Shown in pieces: positions 49,701 through 60,300 of a stretch of 64,000 nt of DNA; within the stretch, counting starts at the first letter, position 1; every line of letters begins with the position of its first letter. This stretch comes from Epiperipatus broadwayi (lineage: Eukaryota > Onychophora > Udeonychophora > Euonychophora > Peripatidae). Where the stretch lies: positions 852,501 to 916,500 of the forward strand of contig JAQFVV010012667.1 of assembly GCA_028023455.1 (NCBI GenBank), read 5' to 3'. Both the position numbers and the translations under genes were made by a program. The notes beneath the pieces were generated by a model. It worked only from the letters and a program-made list of their open reading frames with translations. It was not told where the DNA came from and did not search any database.

Positions 49701-50960
49701 AAATAGGATAAAATAAACATATGCATATCTTTATGCTTTAGGTCTTTCAATAAATTTTCATACTCAAGATAATCAGTAATTTCCTTCAGAAATAATGTCA
49801 TCTTTGCATCTTCCAGTGATCTATTATTTTATAGACACATGTATACATACACCAAAGTATATTTATCCAGATGGCTTTAATTTTTATCCTGACATTTAAA
49901 CTGAAAAAAAGTAATTAAAAATTAATTGAACAGAAAAACTTATTAAAATGATAAAGAAAAGAAAGAATTATAATGTGTCCTTTATTTGTCCAGATTTCTT
50001 TTTTCATATGTGTGCATAATCTTATGATTGAAGCAATTGTGTTTGAGTTTTGGGGTAGGATTTTTAATAGTAGCACAACTTTAACTTTTTAATTTTAAGG
50101 TTTCATATTTATAGAGATGATATTGAACTTACTAATTAAAATGTCCAAACACATACTGTCTAGTCAATAAAATAATTAATTTTATTCACTTTATCTTATT
50201 TATTAAAAATCATATGTTTAATTTTAATATTATATCTTTATTTTAAAATAAAAATCTTTTACTAATTTAAGAGTTCTTTAATTTTATCATTATTTAAAAT
50301 ACTTTTTTAATATATATTACTTTTCAAAACAATTAATACTTTTGAACAATCCTTTTTAAACGTTTCAATCTTTCAACACTCATGCACAAACATTTGCATT
50401 TGCATATACTAGGAAATAATTAAAAAAGCTAGGAAATTTACTGTGAATTCAAAATTATCATTTAAAAAAAATTCCAGTAAATTTAAACTACTTACTGAAA
50501 TTTATTTAAAACAAAACCTAATCCAAAGTAGTTTTCTTTTTGCTTAATATTTTAAATTCTAAATTTAAACTGATATTCCCTTAACTAATATACTTTTACC
50601 CTATTTAGTGATTGGCTACTTAGCAATATTTCACAATAGCAATCATCATCAATTTATACCCACTATTTTGATTTACAATCGAATATTCACTATAATGATC
50701 AAGAAAACAAAATTAATTTTTGGCAGCCATCTTGAATTTTGTATCACTGATGACGTCAGAGAATAGATATTTTAAATTCATTTTACCCAAAAGCAAAAGT
50801 ACATTATTGTAATACATGTACAGATAATGACATTGCTGTAATTATATAGCGCATACAATATTTTATTTATAAAACACACTGTTAGTGCTGCATTCAGTAT
50901 TTTGATTATAGAACATAGAAACTCAAAATATATATAATTACTGAATCTATAGTACTATAT
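46770..50960. other. Long AT-rich stretch, no gene seen
   Basis: A patch of more complex sequence directly after the TA array (46770-46920) looks like part of an unknown repeat. Open frames at 48362-48556 and 48924-49196 are low-complexity and show no domain. Confidence 0.5.
50726..50758. promoter_or_regulatory. CRE-like and YY1-like words close together
   Basis: 'gccatcttg' (50726-50734) matches a YY1-type core and 'tgacgtca' (50751-50758) is a perfect CREB/ATF palindrome, 16 bp apart. Both are unusual in this AT-rich setting. No gene start is visible nearby. They may equally be part of a worn repeat. Confidence 0.25.
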
Positions 50961-50962
50961 AC

Positions 50963-51071
50963 ATATAAGTGTTGAATGTCTTTAGAAAAATTAAACTTTA
51001 TTTAAATATAATGTACAGCACTTGGATTATTTAAATAAAGTCTAATGTTTCTAGACATTCAACACTTATAT
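50963..51071. repeat. 109-bp hairpin
   Basis: Arms of about 43 bp, 'ataagtgttgaatgtct...' at 50963-51006 and its near complement at 51029-51071 ('agacattcaacacttat'), flank a loop of about 22 bases. No direct repeats were noticed at the edges. Confidence 0.85.
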
Positions 51072-51074
51072 TAG

Positions 51075-53925
51075 ATGATGAAAACAGTACAACTAAAATA
51101 TCATCATCACAAACTTTCAGGAAAACATTAAATACTAATATTAAATTGTGTGTATGTTCCTTAATTATGTACACCCAAATGGTTTCATATCAAAAGAAAA
51201 ACATTGAATTAGAAAAAAGTTTAAAAAGAAAAACAGATTGCATTTAAAATAAGTATTAATGAAAAATGTTTCTACATGAAAAGATTGGGGGTGGGAGACA
51301 CTATTACATTACTAAAAATATACAGTAAAAAAAATAAACTTGGCATATGTTTTTAAAAATTAGCACAGTTAGATTTTTTTTTTAAATAAGTTGATTTTTT
51401 TTTCTATAGTTGACTGATTTACAATACGCATTAAGCCTTTAGTTCCACTTGAGTATAGTAAAAGTCTTTATGTTCAATAAATAATTTATAATTAAACATT
51501 GTTTTTTAATTTGAATAATTTCACATATTTAATAAACATAAATGTATAGTAATATGTACTGTAGTACAAATTTTAAAAAAAATGTACTTCAGTATGGATT
51601 TTTTTTTCATTACCAAAAATATAAAAACTCTTAAATTCAAATTTAGTTTCACTTTCTCTTTCTTTTTGCTATACTGTACTTTTTAAACAGAGAAAATATA
51701 CATTTTTCCTAGTGATATAAAACTTTTCTTTTTAGATACCATATTTAGTCATCATTGCCATGAAAAAATCAAAAAAATCGTAAGGAGCTTGGAAACCAAT
51801 GTGGATATTTTATATCGACTGGAACCAACCAATTTTTTCCCCATAGACCCCCATTATAAATAGTATTCTGTATATGATATTCTTACTTAACAATGAGTTT
51901 TGGGGGACCAATGGTCATCGCTAAGTGGGATAAAGGTGTACTTTATTAACATCTGTTTTGAATGCATTTTATTTTGATAAATAGCAAAATAGAAACTTAA
52001 TAAATCATACTTTACAAATATCAACCAAAACCTTATTTATTGCAACTGATTTAAAATACATCACCCTTAATTTAATTTTATCCAGGTTTAACCTATCAAA
52101 TTTGAATTTGTAACAAATATTAAATTAGTTAATTGGTATTCTTTGAACAGTTAATATTCAAACATGTTTAACAAACTTTTATTAATAAATTAGAATACTA
52201 AAACCAATGAAATTTATTTATTTCAGAGTTATGTTTCTTTAGGTTATTTTTTTTTAATAGTATTACAGATTATATTTAATTTATATGGGCTAAATATATG
52301 GTTACAATATATATATATATATGAACATGTAAATATAATTTACATATAGATGAAGACACTAAAACAGAGAATAAAGTATAAAATTACTTTAAGAAACCAA
52401 ATCATAGTTATCAAAAAATAGCCATACTTTATCATTATCCCTTAAAAAAACACTTTTGCTTATTTGAGTGTCATTAGCCATATAATTCATTATGTATTCT
52501 TTTTATGGGGAAAACCAAATTTCTTTTAACTCTCTCCTATAATTTTATTTTCAAAACTGCTTCTAACATATCTGGATTTTATTCATATTCCATGTTTTGA
52601 TTATAAAATATAGACATATTTGCCAAATGAGGTTTAGCTATTTGAGTATAAGTATATGTTATGTCTTTCTTTTTCTCAAATTAGCCTTAATTTTCTTTCA
52701 TAGTGTACATATGGACAATCCATTTAGCAACATGCTACAAATATATAACATTAGATTAATCTATTTTATCTACTTTATCTTTTGTACTTTTGATTAAACT
52801 ATTCAAATTAATAAATGTGTTAGAGCTAACAATAAACTTATCTACACATCTTACTACAAAATTATATACAATACATGGGTATATATGATAACATTCATTA
52901 TTTATCATTTTTAACTTTTCCCTGCTTATAAACAATATTTCTTTTGAAACATTCTCCATAACCAACCGTCACCATAAATTAATATAAATTTCAAATTTCT
53001 CAATTTTGTCAGTCTTAAATTGACATAAACAGATTTTTTTTTTTATGTAAAAATGTTTTCAAATTCACATTGTTATGAAACTTCGGTAATTGAAACTTTA
53101 TGTTAATACATGCTCTAATATTGAATGGTTTAACAATTATTTTATAATATAATAAATGACAACCTGCTTTATTTACATTGTATTATAAAATTAATGTTAA
53201 ACTATTTAACATTAGTGAGTATGTTGTATAAAGTGTCCAAGTCATATAAATTCATGTATTTGATAAAATTTTTGCATCCATATAACTATTTAGGTAGGAT
53301 AAAATGTGACAAAATAAGTGTTTGGAAATTGATATTTCTGATGGGGTGAACACTGATAAACACACACACACATATATATATATACATATATATATAATAT
53401 ATAAAATATATATATATAAAGTTAAAAATAGTTTTTTTTTAAATGGATATCATTACCATACATATCAAGTATTGGAAAAAAAGTTGAACTGATATATGTA
53501 GATAAGTTCAATGTTGAAATTAGAACACTTATGAATTTGAATATATTGATCAATAATATGAAGTTAGATATGACAGACTGATCAATTATCAAAGAGGCTA
53601 TGGGGTGTTATCTAATGGATTGTCAATATGACACATTCGCTTACATAAAACTAAAACTAATTTTTACAAATGCATTTATATTTTATAATCATAAAAAAAA
53701 TATGTATAGATGCAATCAAAGTATTATTTAAATGATTTTGTGAAGAAATAACATGGCAGGAAGAGAGATCAAATAAGTTTTGTTTATTGTGCAAAATGAA
53801 GTGATGATGAATCAGATAGCCAATGGCCACATTTTTTTAATAGTATGTTCAAATATAATTTTTTAATAACAAAGCCTATCATGCTAATGTATTGAAGGTA
53901 TGTTTGGGTTTTAAAATTAATTTTG

Positions 53926-53983
<58 letters not shown>

Positions 53984-54220
53984 GTGTGTGTGAGAGCACA
54001 CATACTTGGTTATAAATGTTAATAAATATTTATCATGCAATAATTATGTGATTTTTCTACAAAATTAAGATTATTTCAGTTTCATTTCCTTTCTATAATT
54101 TTCAAAATAAACTTACCTCATTATTCTTTTTACAACTGCTCCTTCCAAATTAAGTTTTGTTTTTACTTCTTCGGTTTTGAAATATGCCATTTTTTCACTA
54201 TTCAATACTTTTTTTCCTTA
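51075..54220. other. AT-rich DNA, no gene seen
   Basis: A patch at about 51745-51945 reads 'ttcttacttaacaatgag', 'gggggaccaatggtcatcgc' and 'taagtgggataaaggt'. That is reminiscent of terminal sequence in pogo/Tigger-type DNA transposons, but no inverted partner was confirmed. CA and TA microsatellites lie at 53360-53419. Other open frames are low-complexity. Confidence 0.45.
53928..53978. repeat. (TA)n microsatellite
   Basis: About 51 bp of TA running into a short (TG)n stretch. Confidence 0.95.
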
Positions 54221-54224
54221 TATT

Positions 54225-56310
54225 TTTTAGTATAATTTAGTTGAAGAATATAAATACAACATTTCATTAATTCCACACCCACCTTCTGATTCTTATCATC
54301 CACCATTGGACTTTATAATAGAAAGTTTATATGAACATATAAAGTCTTTTAAAACTGATTTTGACGATTATAAACATGGTAATTACTATGGCTTATATAA
54401 AGCATTGGAGATTGGAGTATAATTTTTATAGAAAATGATCCAAACTAAGCCATAAATAAATTTATTGATATAATTCAAAATTATCTGGATCATTACATTC
54501 CTGTTAGATGTTCACAATATAATAGTTATAAATATCCTAAATGCTTCTCTAAAAAATATGTAAGGGTCTAAATAGCAAACACAAATAACACAGATTATAT
54601 AAATTAATTAATTATATAAGAAATTTAGTGCATTATGTTTATACAAAAATTATTGTGAAAAGAGATTATGATGAATACTTAAATAACATTGAAAAAGGTT
54701 TTAAACCTAATCCACAAATATTTTGGAATTATATTAAAAACTTAAATATTGTTGGAATTGAAGTTATAAAAATAATATAATACAGCCTTCTATGGTTTTG
54801 TGCTGGAAAGTCTGTTGATACTAACTTAATGGTAATATCTGATCATATTGCTCATGCTATCTCTGATCAGATGCAACTTAATACTATTTACTTTGATATG
54901 CTGCAGGCATTTGATAATGTGGCACATAATCATTTTATATATAAACTTAAAGTAATGGGAATTAGTTCTCATTTAATTGCATGGTTTGTTAATTATTTGG
55001 AAAATAGATGCTCTTATATTTGTGTAAATAAAATTATACATGTTATTCAAAAATATAATTGGGGTTACTCAGTGTGAAATATACTTTTTAATGTTATGAT
55101 ATTTATCTATGCAGATGACTGTAAATTATTTAAAAGAATTAGAACATATGATGATCATATTGATCTTCAAAGATATATTGTTTATTTCAAAGAATGGTGT
55201 AAATTTAATAATATGAAAATAAATATAAGTAAAACATGTATTGTCTCTTATAACGATAAAATAGATAGATATGTTTATCATTATAAAATTGAGGAAGATG
55301 TTATTTTATATAAAAAAGTTGTTTCAGATTTAGGAATCATTTTTGTAATCATTTTACTTTTAATGAGAAAATATATTTCAAATAAAGCATATAGATGGAT
55401 GCGATGTATTTTGAGATTTGGCAGAGACATATCTACTTATATGAAGTACATGTTATTCTGTTCTTTTGTTATAGCTTTGTTGGAATATGATTTTTCTATA
55501 TGGAATTTGAATTTGAGTTATATTGAATCTAAAATTTCTAATGTAGAGAAAAGATGTACTAAGCTAATAAAGAGAAAAAATTTAAAATTTAAAACAATAC
55601 TAACTGAAAGAAGACTAAGTAAAGATATGGTTGGTATTCTTAAAAAAATTGATTGAAAAATTGACAATAATGAATGTATATTAAATAGAATTAAGAGTGC
55701 CTTCCCATTTGTGAATGGAAGTATACACTTTTAATGTTAAAAAAATTAAAAATTCTTTTTTAAACAAATCTATCATTAACAGATTGCAAAAGATATATAA
55801 TCAAAAATTAAATAACATTGATAAATTTTATGATTACTTTATAACTAATACTAAAAAGAAATTGAATTTACTGTAGGTAAAATGTATTTATATATTTTTT
55901 CATATTTTTATTATGACTTGTGATTTTCTTTATTATTGTATATTTTTGTTCAAATATTAATATATTGCATGTTTTGTTTATATTTATTTTGTAGTTATTA
56001 ATAATGTATCCATTAGATAAAGTGCTGGGCTTGTCCTGGTATTTTTAATCTAATGCTTGAATATCCTAGTATCTCACTGAGGAAGCCAGTAGCAGAAACT
56101 GATCTGGCATTGGCGATATTCTATAAAGCTTGTTAAGAGCTTATTTGAGAGTTTTATATATAACTTTTGTAATACAAGCTTATTAAATTAGATCATGTGA
56201 CATCTGACTTGATTTCTTTGTAATGATATTTACTTGTATATTTGGTAAAGTGAAAGTCTTGAAGTGCATATAATAAATAAGAATTGAATTGAATTGATTT
56301 GATTTATTTT
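54225..56310 (+). pseudogene. 5'-truncated Jockey-like LINE with an intact YADD motif
   Basis: The 54.25-54.78 kb part reads as the end of the endonuclease and the pre-RT region ('HPPSDSYHPPLDFIIESLYE', 'FDDYKHGNYYGLYKALEIG', 'DHYIPVRCSQYNSYK', 'NPQIFWNYIKNL'). The RT follows from about 54791: 'CAGKSVDTNLMVISDHIAHA', 'NTIYFDMLQAFDNVAHNHF' and 'KLKVMGISSHLIAWFVNYLE'. The usual 'PQGS.LGPLLF' segment is deleted near 55070-55095. Then comes 'MIFIYADDCKLFKRI' (YADD at 55108-55119) and an open frame to 55656 with 'WCKFNNMKINISKTCIVSY'. The 3' UTR ends with 'agaattgaattgaattgatt', a simple-repeat tail typical of such LINEs. It lies in the presumed intron before the phosphatase exon. A weak CTGAGGA...GAAAC motif occurs at 56085-56111. 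Confidence 0.82.
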
Positions 56311-56939
56311 AAACTGTTATTACTTACAATAGTTATATGTACTTTTAATTTACTCGCTTCATTAATTTATTTTCTAATGCACATATTTACAATTTTATGC
56401 ATTATATATATATATTATTTTGTACTCAATTCTTTCATTCATCACAAATATTTGATGTAAGTTTTAACTTTTTGCTTTGATTTTTACTTTTAATCTAAAA
56501 TTGTATATCCAAAAAAGTACTATCAACTGTCAAATTTAAGTGGGCACCATTTATCTTCTACTTTTTAAAAAATCTTTTATAAGCTTTCTATTTTAATTTT
56601 TTTTTTCAAAACCGTCTTCATTATGAAGATTATTGATATCATTTTTTTACATTATTATTTCCTGATCTTTAATGCAAAATGTAGTTGTAATAGGGTTAAG
56701 TAAAACAAAAATAGATTAGACATTTTTGTAGTGATTTAATCTTCATAAATGATTTGATTTTAACATTCCAAATTCATAAGTTTCTGTCCTCCCACTTAAT
56801 GGTTTAACATGTCACTACATGATGGACTGTAGCCCCGGTGGAGCTTAACCTGTCTTGCATGCTGATGATAAATTGTAAGATTCCATTTTCAAGATACTAA
56901 TTATCTTTGACACTCTCTTTCTTTTTTTCTTTTTTGCAG
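56311..56939 (+). other. Presumed intron upstream of the phosphatase exon
   Basis: AT-rich sequence ending in a strong 3' splice site: a long pyrimidine tract from about 56911 followed by 'ttttttgcag' ending at 56939. Includes a GC-richer patch around 56820-56870 ('gatggactgtagccccggtg') of unknown origin. Confidence 0.7.
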
Positions 56940-57056
56940 TGTAAATGTGAACAGTATTGGCCAGAAGATTCTGCTACTTATGGAGATATTCGTGTTAAAT
57001 TAATAGAAAAAGAAACATTAGCAGATTACACCATTAGATCTTTTGAATTACAAAAG
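56940..57056 (+). CDS. Internal exon of a receptor-type protein tyrosine phosphatase (R2B-like)
   Basis: 117 bp, 39 codons, phase 0 at both ends, flanked by 'ttttgcag' and 'gtaaag'. The product starts [20 protein letters not shown] and ends '[13 protein letters not shown]'. This is the part of the PTP catalytic domain between the WRMVWE region and the WPDHG loop, marked by the conserved K-C-x-x-Y-W-P. The 'DI.V.LIE.E.LA.Y.IR.F' pattern is closest to the membrane-proximal domain of R2B receptors (PTPRK, PTPRM, PTPRT, PTPRU), which dephosphorylate tyrosines at cell contacts. The catalytic HCxxxxxR loop would lie in a later exon, not in this window. No other exon of the gene was found, so introns must be large. 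Base composition is clearly higher in GC than the neighbouring introns. It appears intact and under constraint. Confidence 0.9.
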
Positions 57057-58390
57057 GTAAAGTGATTCTTTAGAATTTTTATTATTTTTCCTTCTAGCAA
57101 CAAGTAAATAATATCTATGTTATTTATATACAAAATAAGATAAATTTTAAGAACACTTAGTTTTATTAAAACAAATTTCCAAAATATGTCCCTGCGTGTG
57201 CGTATATATATATATATACATACATACCATAAATATTTACAAATGTATAATTTTCACATGGGTAAACTTTTCACTTATTGCTTAGAAAAGTAAATGACAC
57301 AAATATTTACCATCATCATTGCCATTGTTATCGGGCACTCTTAAATGAGAATAGCCGTTCTAATTTCCGATAAAGTGAAACAGATGAAAATATAAATAAT
57401 GGAAATTAAAAATTAAGCTTGTAATGATAATTACAATTAACATAGAACGCAAATACATAACGTTCACATACAGCACATGCTGTTCCTGGTTAGTTGAATA
57501 TAGTAATAACCGTTCCATGCAATAAACTGTCCTTTGTATTTAGTCCTCTATCATATTACCTCACTAAAAGTAATCATCATTGCATCCAATTCCACATAAA
57601 ATATTTTCAGAAAATTCTGTCAAATTTTAATTCAATGAAAGTGTTTTTATAATAACTGGTTTAAAATCACCACTTCCATTAAATTGGAAAAACAAATCTG
57701 TTTTATGAGTATGACATCTTTATTTTTAGAATCTCACTGAACATTCTTAAATAAACATTTTAAGCAAATTTATTATGTGGAAATGCAAAAATAGTATTCA
57801 TCATTTACTAATAAAAGTAAACTTAAGCAGTTGTATTCAAAAAGATAATCTGACTACAGAATTACAAGTAAATTGTGTAAGAGATATAGATATTAATAAA
57901 TATAAAATAGTATAATTATTATTAATAAATAATGTGAATAATATTGAAATTATATGTTGGACCTATTTTCATCATTTAATATTCAATATAGAATATCTTA
58001 AAGTCGTCTGCACTGAGTGTAATGATGTCAAACGCAAAATCAAACAAGTATGGTACAATTCCTTGGACTAACATTCCATCAACAAATGAGAATCATGTGT
58101 TCTCCTTTCCAAGAAATGGCCTATCTAATCTGCATAATCAAAAGTGCAAATATTAAGTAAATCAACCTGTATGCCATATATGTTACAAACCTCCCATTAT
58201 AATTATGGCTATGTTTATGACTTTAGTAAGCTGAATTCATGCTTAGCACATCATGCTTAATTAATATTAGTAAAACCTTGTTCTATATATTTTTGCATAT
58301 CATATGTATGTTTATTACATTTTTTTTAAAAAATACAAATTTTATGTAAACATTCCAAGTACACTGAACTATTAATAATATTTCATAGAC
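57057..58390 (+). other. Presumed intron downstream of the phosphatase exon
   Basis: Starts with the 5' splice site 'gtaaag'. It holds a short TA/CA microsatellite (about 57200-57227) and otherwise AT-rich DNA with no recognised element. The intron probably continues through the PLE cluster to the window end, since no next exon with WPDHG was found. Confidence 0.6.
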
Positions 58391-58394
58391 TAGT

Positions 58395-59645
58395 ATATAG
58401 CACAATGTTTCAAGTGGAAGGCTACTTCTTTCTCTTCTTCATGCCTTAACAATGATAGTACTAGCATGACGATCAAGTCACAATCTTTATATTTGAGAAT
58501 AATAAATCTATGGTAATGCTCCAACCAATTAAGTTATTTTTCCAAATGCACAATCAATAGAATTTTCATATAGTTATACATAAGGCTTCTCCTGATTTCT
58601 CCAATTTCTTAAAGTTCTAAGTTAATTAATGGTTTCCAGACATTATGCATTAGCATACAAGTTTGACTGATTGGGTTATTTACCTACCATTATCTTGTGA
58701 GCTGGTTCTTTAAATTATATCCAATATTTTTGTACTTTTCCATCAAACATAAATTCATTGATACATAAATAGTATGCTGCATTAGATACATCTGTTTTTT
58801 TTCTAATTATTAATTGGGCTCTTTTAATCACATGCTAAAGGTGACTGCATTCACCAATATACATCTTTCCACATTCACAGGTAATTTATAGATAAATTTT
58901 TTATTTTTCAATATTTTCTATTTTGGTTTTGTATTTTTTGAAGTGTAATATAGCTTTAGATAGCTGTTCTGATGTTGCATGATTGTAGATTTTATTTAGT
59001 TTGTCTGCTATTCATGATATTTATGAATAAATGGCTAAATAAATAATTGTTTTTTATGTTATTTTTTGTTGTCTACTTAAGGTTTTATTATTGATAACTG
59101 ATGGAATTAGACATTAATGAGAGTTTGTTCAGATCTTTTCTTTTTCTAAATCATTGATTTCTGAACAAACTTCTTTTGCTCAGTTTCTTAAGAATCATAT
59201 AAGACCATGCTTTATATTTCTGCTGTGATTGACATTAAATATTTCAGGTGTGTGTGGATATTTTGTGAACTGCAATTTTGATTTTGCCATGAGATGATTT
59301 GTTCATTAGAATATCTAAAAATTCTAATTTTTGTTCCTGTTATGATCTTATTGTGAATATAATTGAAGGGGAAATATTGTTGATGTGGGTCTTGATTATT
59401 TATAATAGTGCTTTGCCATATGATCATATAACAAATGTATCATCAACATAGTGAAGCTAAACTTTAGGTGAATATGGAGTATTATGTGGGGCTATGATTA
59501 AATTATTCCATGTAAATATCACTAATCAGAAGTGATAGTAGTGATTTCATAGCCATCCCTTGATTTTTTTGGAAGAACTCCACTTCGTGTTGAAAGACTG
59601 TTGTTGCTGAAATTTCTGTTCTGGAAAAAAGTAATTAATTTTTCA
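58395..59645 (-). pseudogene. PLE-C: Penelope-like element with intact YVDD but broken frame
   Basis: On the minus strand from about 59645, RT sequence reads 'TTVFQHEVEFFQKNQGMAMK' and 'SLLSLLISDIYME' (the AMGSPLS region, changed). The palm motif 'LHYVDDTFVI' is at about 59426-59456. Next comes 'KLEFLDILMNKSSHGKIKIA' (the 'LpFLDvli' region), and a GIY-YIG nuclease remnant, 'ITCECGKMYIGECSH', at about 58848-58893. Downstream, 'tgaagaagagaaag...cttgaaacattgtgc' (about 58401-58447) resembles the hammerhead-type end of PLE-D, with the first core C changed. Stops occur throughout and the 5' RT is missing. It is the same family as PLE-D and points away from it. Confidence 0.8.
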
Positions 59646-59977
59646 TCACATTATTTAATATCCTTTTATAAAATATAATGGCAATCACTATGAAGAAGCA
59701 GCAAAATTTTAATGGAAAATAATTTTAAAAATATTTGAGAGATACCAGTTACTAAAATCAAACATTTCCTATGATGAAAGAAAAGTTATAAACTACCTCA
59801 AGTAGGCAAATTTATAATAAATTTTTCAAGTAAACAAATCTATAATTAATCTCCCTGATTTCAAAAACAATGCTTCATTTATAATGGTTGCAATGATTAT
59901 GATAATAAAAATGAGCTCTTTGCAGAAGATAAATACCAAAAAATGACAAAAATTCTGATACTAAATACAGAAATAAA

Positions 59978-60300
59978 ATTAATATTTACTTTCTTTATTA
60001 CTTTTACGTTGCTTTTTTTCCTCATGTGTCATAGCATCAGCCGGAAAGTGAACCTCCTAATCCAGGACAACTGCTTGCAAAGCAGAAGTCACTGACCAAT
60101 TGACCACCAATGCTTGACTACTTTTACAATGCTTTATATAATTATAACTCACTATTGATAGCAATCTTCTTCAAAAATTCTACTTCTATTTTCAAAGCTT
60201 ACTGCTAACTAAGATTGCTGGAGCAATCAAAACCATCAGTAATGAGTTATAATTATATGAAGCATTGTAAACGTAATAAAAAAGTAAGTAATATTAATAT
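59978..60300. repeat. Foldback repeat FB-B inserted in PLE-D
   Basis: The left arm ('attaatatttactttcttta', then after the SINE 'aatgctttatataattataa') pairs with the right arm at about 60244-60297 ('ttataattatatgaagcatt', 'aagtaagtaatattaat'). Without the SINE the element is about 200 bp. It separates the N-terminal RT piece of PLE-D from the rest. It differs in sequence from FB-A. Confidence 0.8.
60016..60118 (-). mobile_element. tRNA-derived SINE, copy 4, nested in FB-B
   Basis: On the minus strand it starts 'gtcaagcattggtggtcaat', has B-box-like 'ggttcactttcc', and ends 'ctgatgctatgacacatgag' plus poly(A). The target duplication is 17 bp with two mismatches: 'tacttttacgttgcttt' (59999-60015) and 'tacttttacaatgcttt' (60119-60135). 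The uninterrupted right arm of FB-B shows the pre-insertion sequence and supports this. Confidence 0.9.

Noticed and set aside
51745-51945. Tigger/pogo-type DNA transposon
   Set aside because: The wording of the patch is reminiscent of such ends, but I found no inverted terminal partner, TA duplication or transposase sequence.
56085-56111. Hammerhead ribozyme at the LINE 3' end
   Set aside because: CTGAGGA and GAAA are present, but stem II has only two clear pairs and no stem III or cleavage triplet could be drawn.
4727-60118. tRNA genes at the four B-box-containing sites
   Set aside because: Each has a SINE tail, poly(A) and a target duplication, and the heads do not make a sound cloverleaf.
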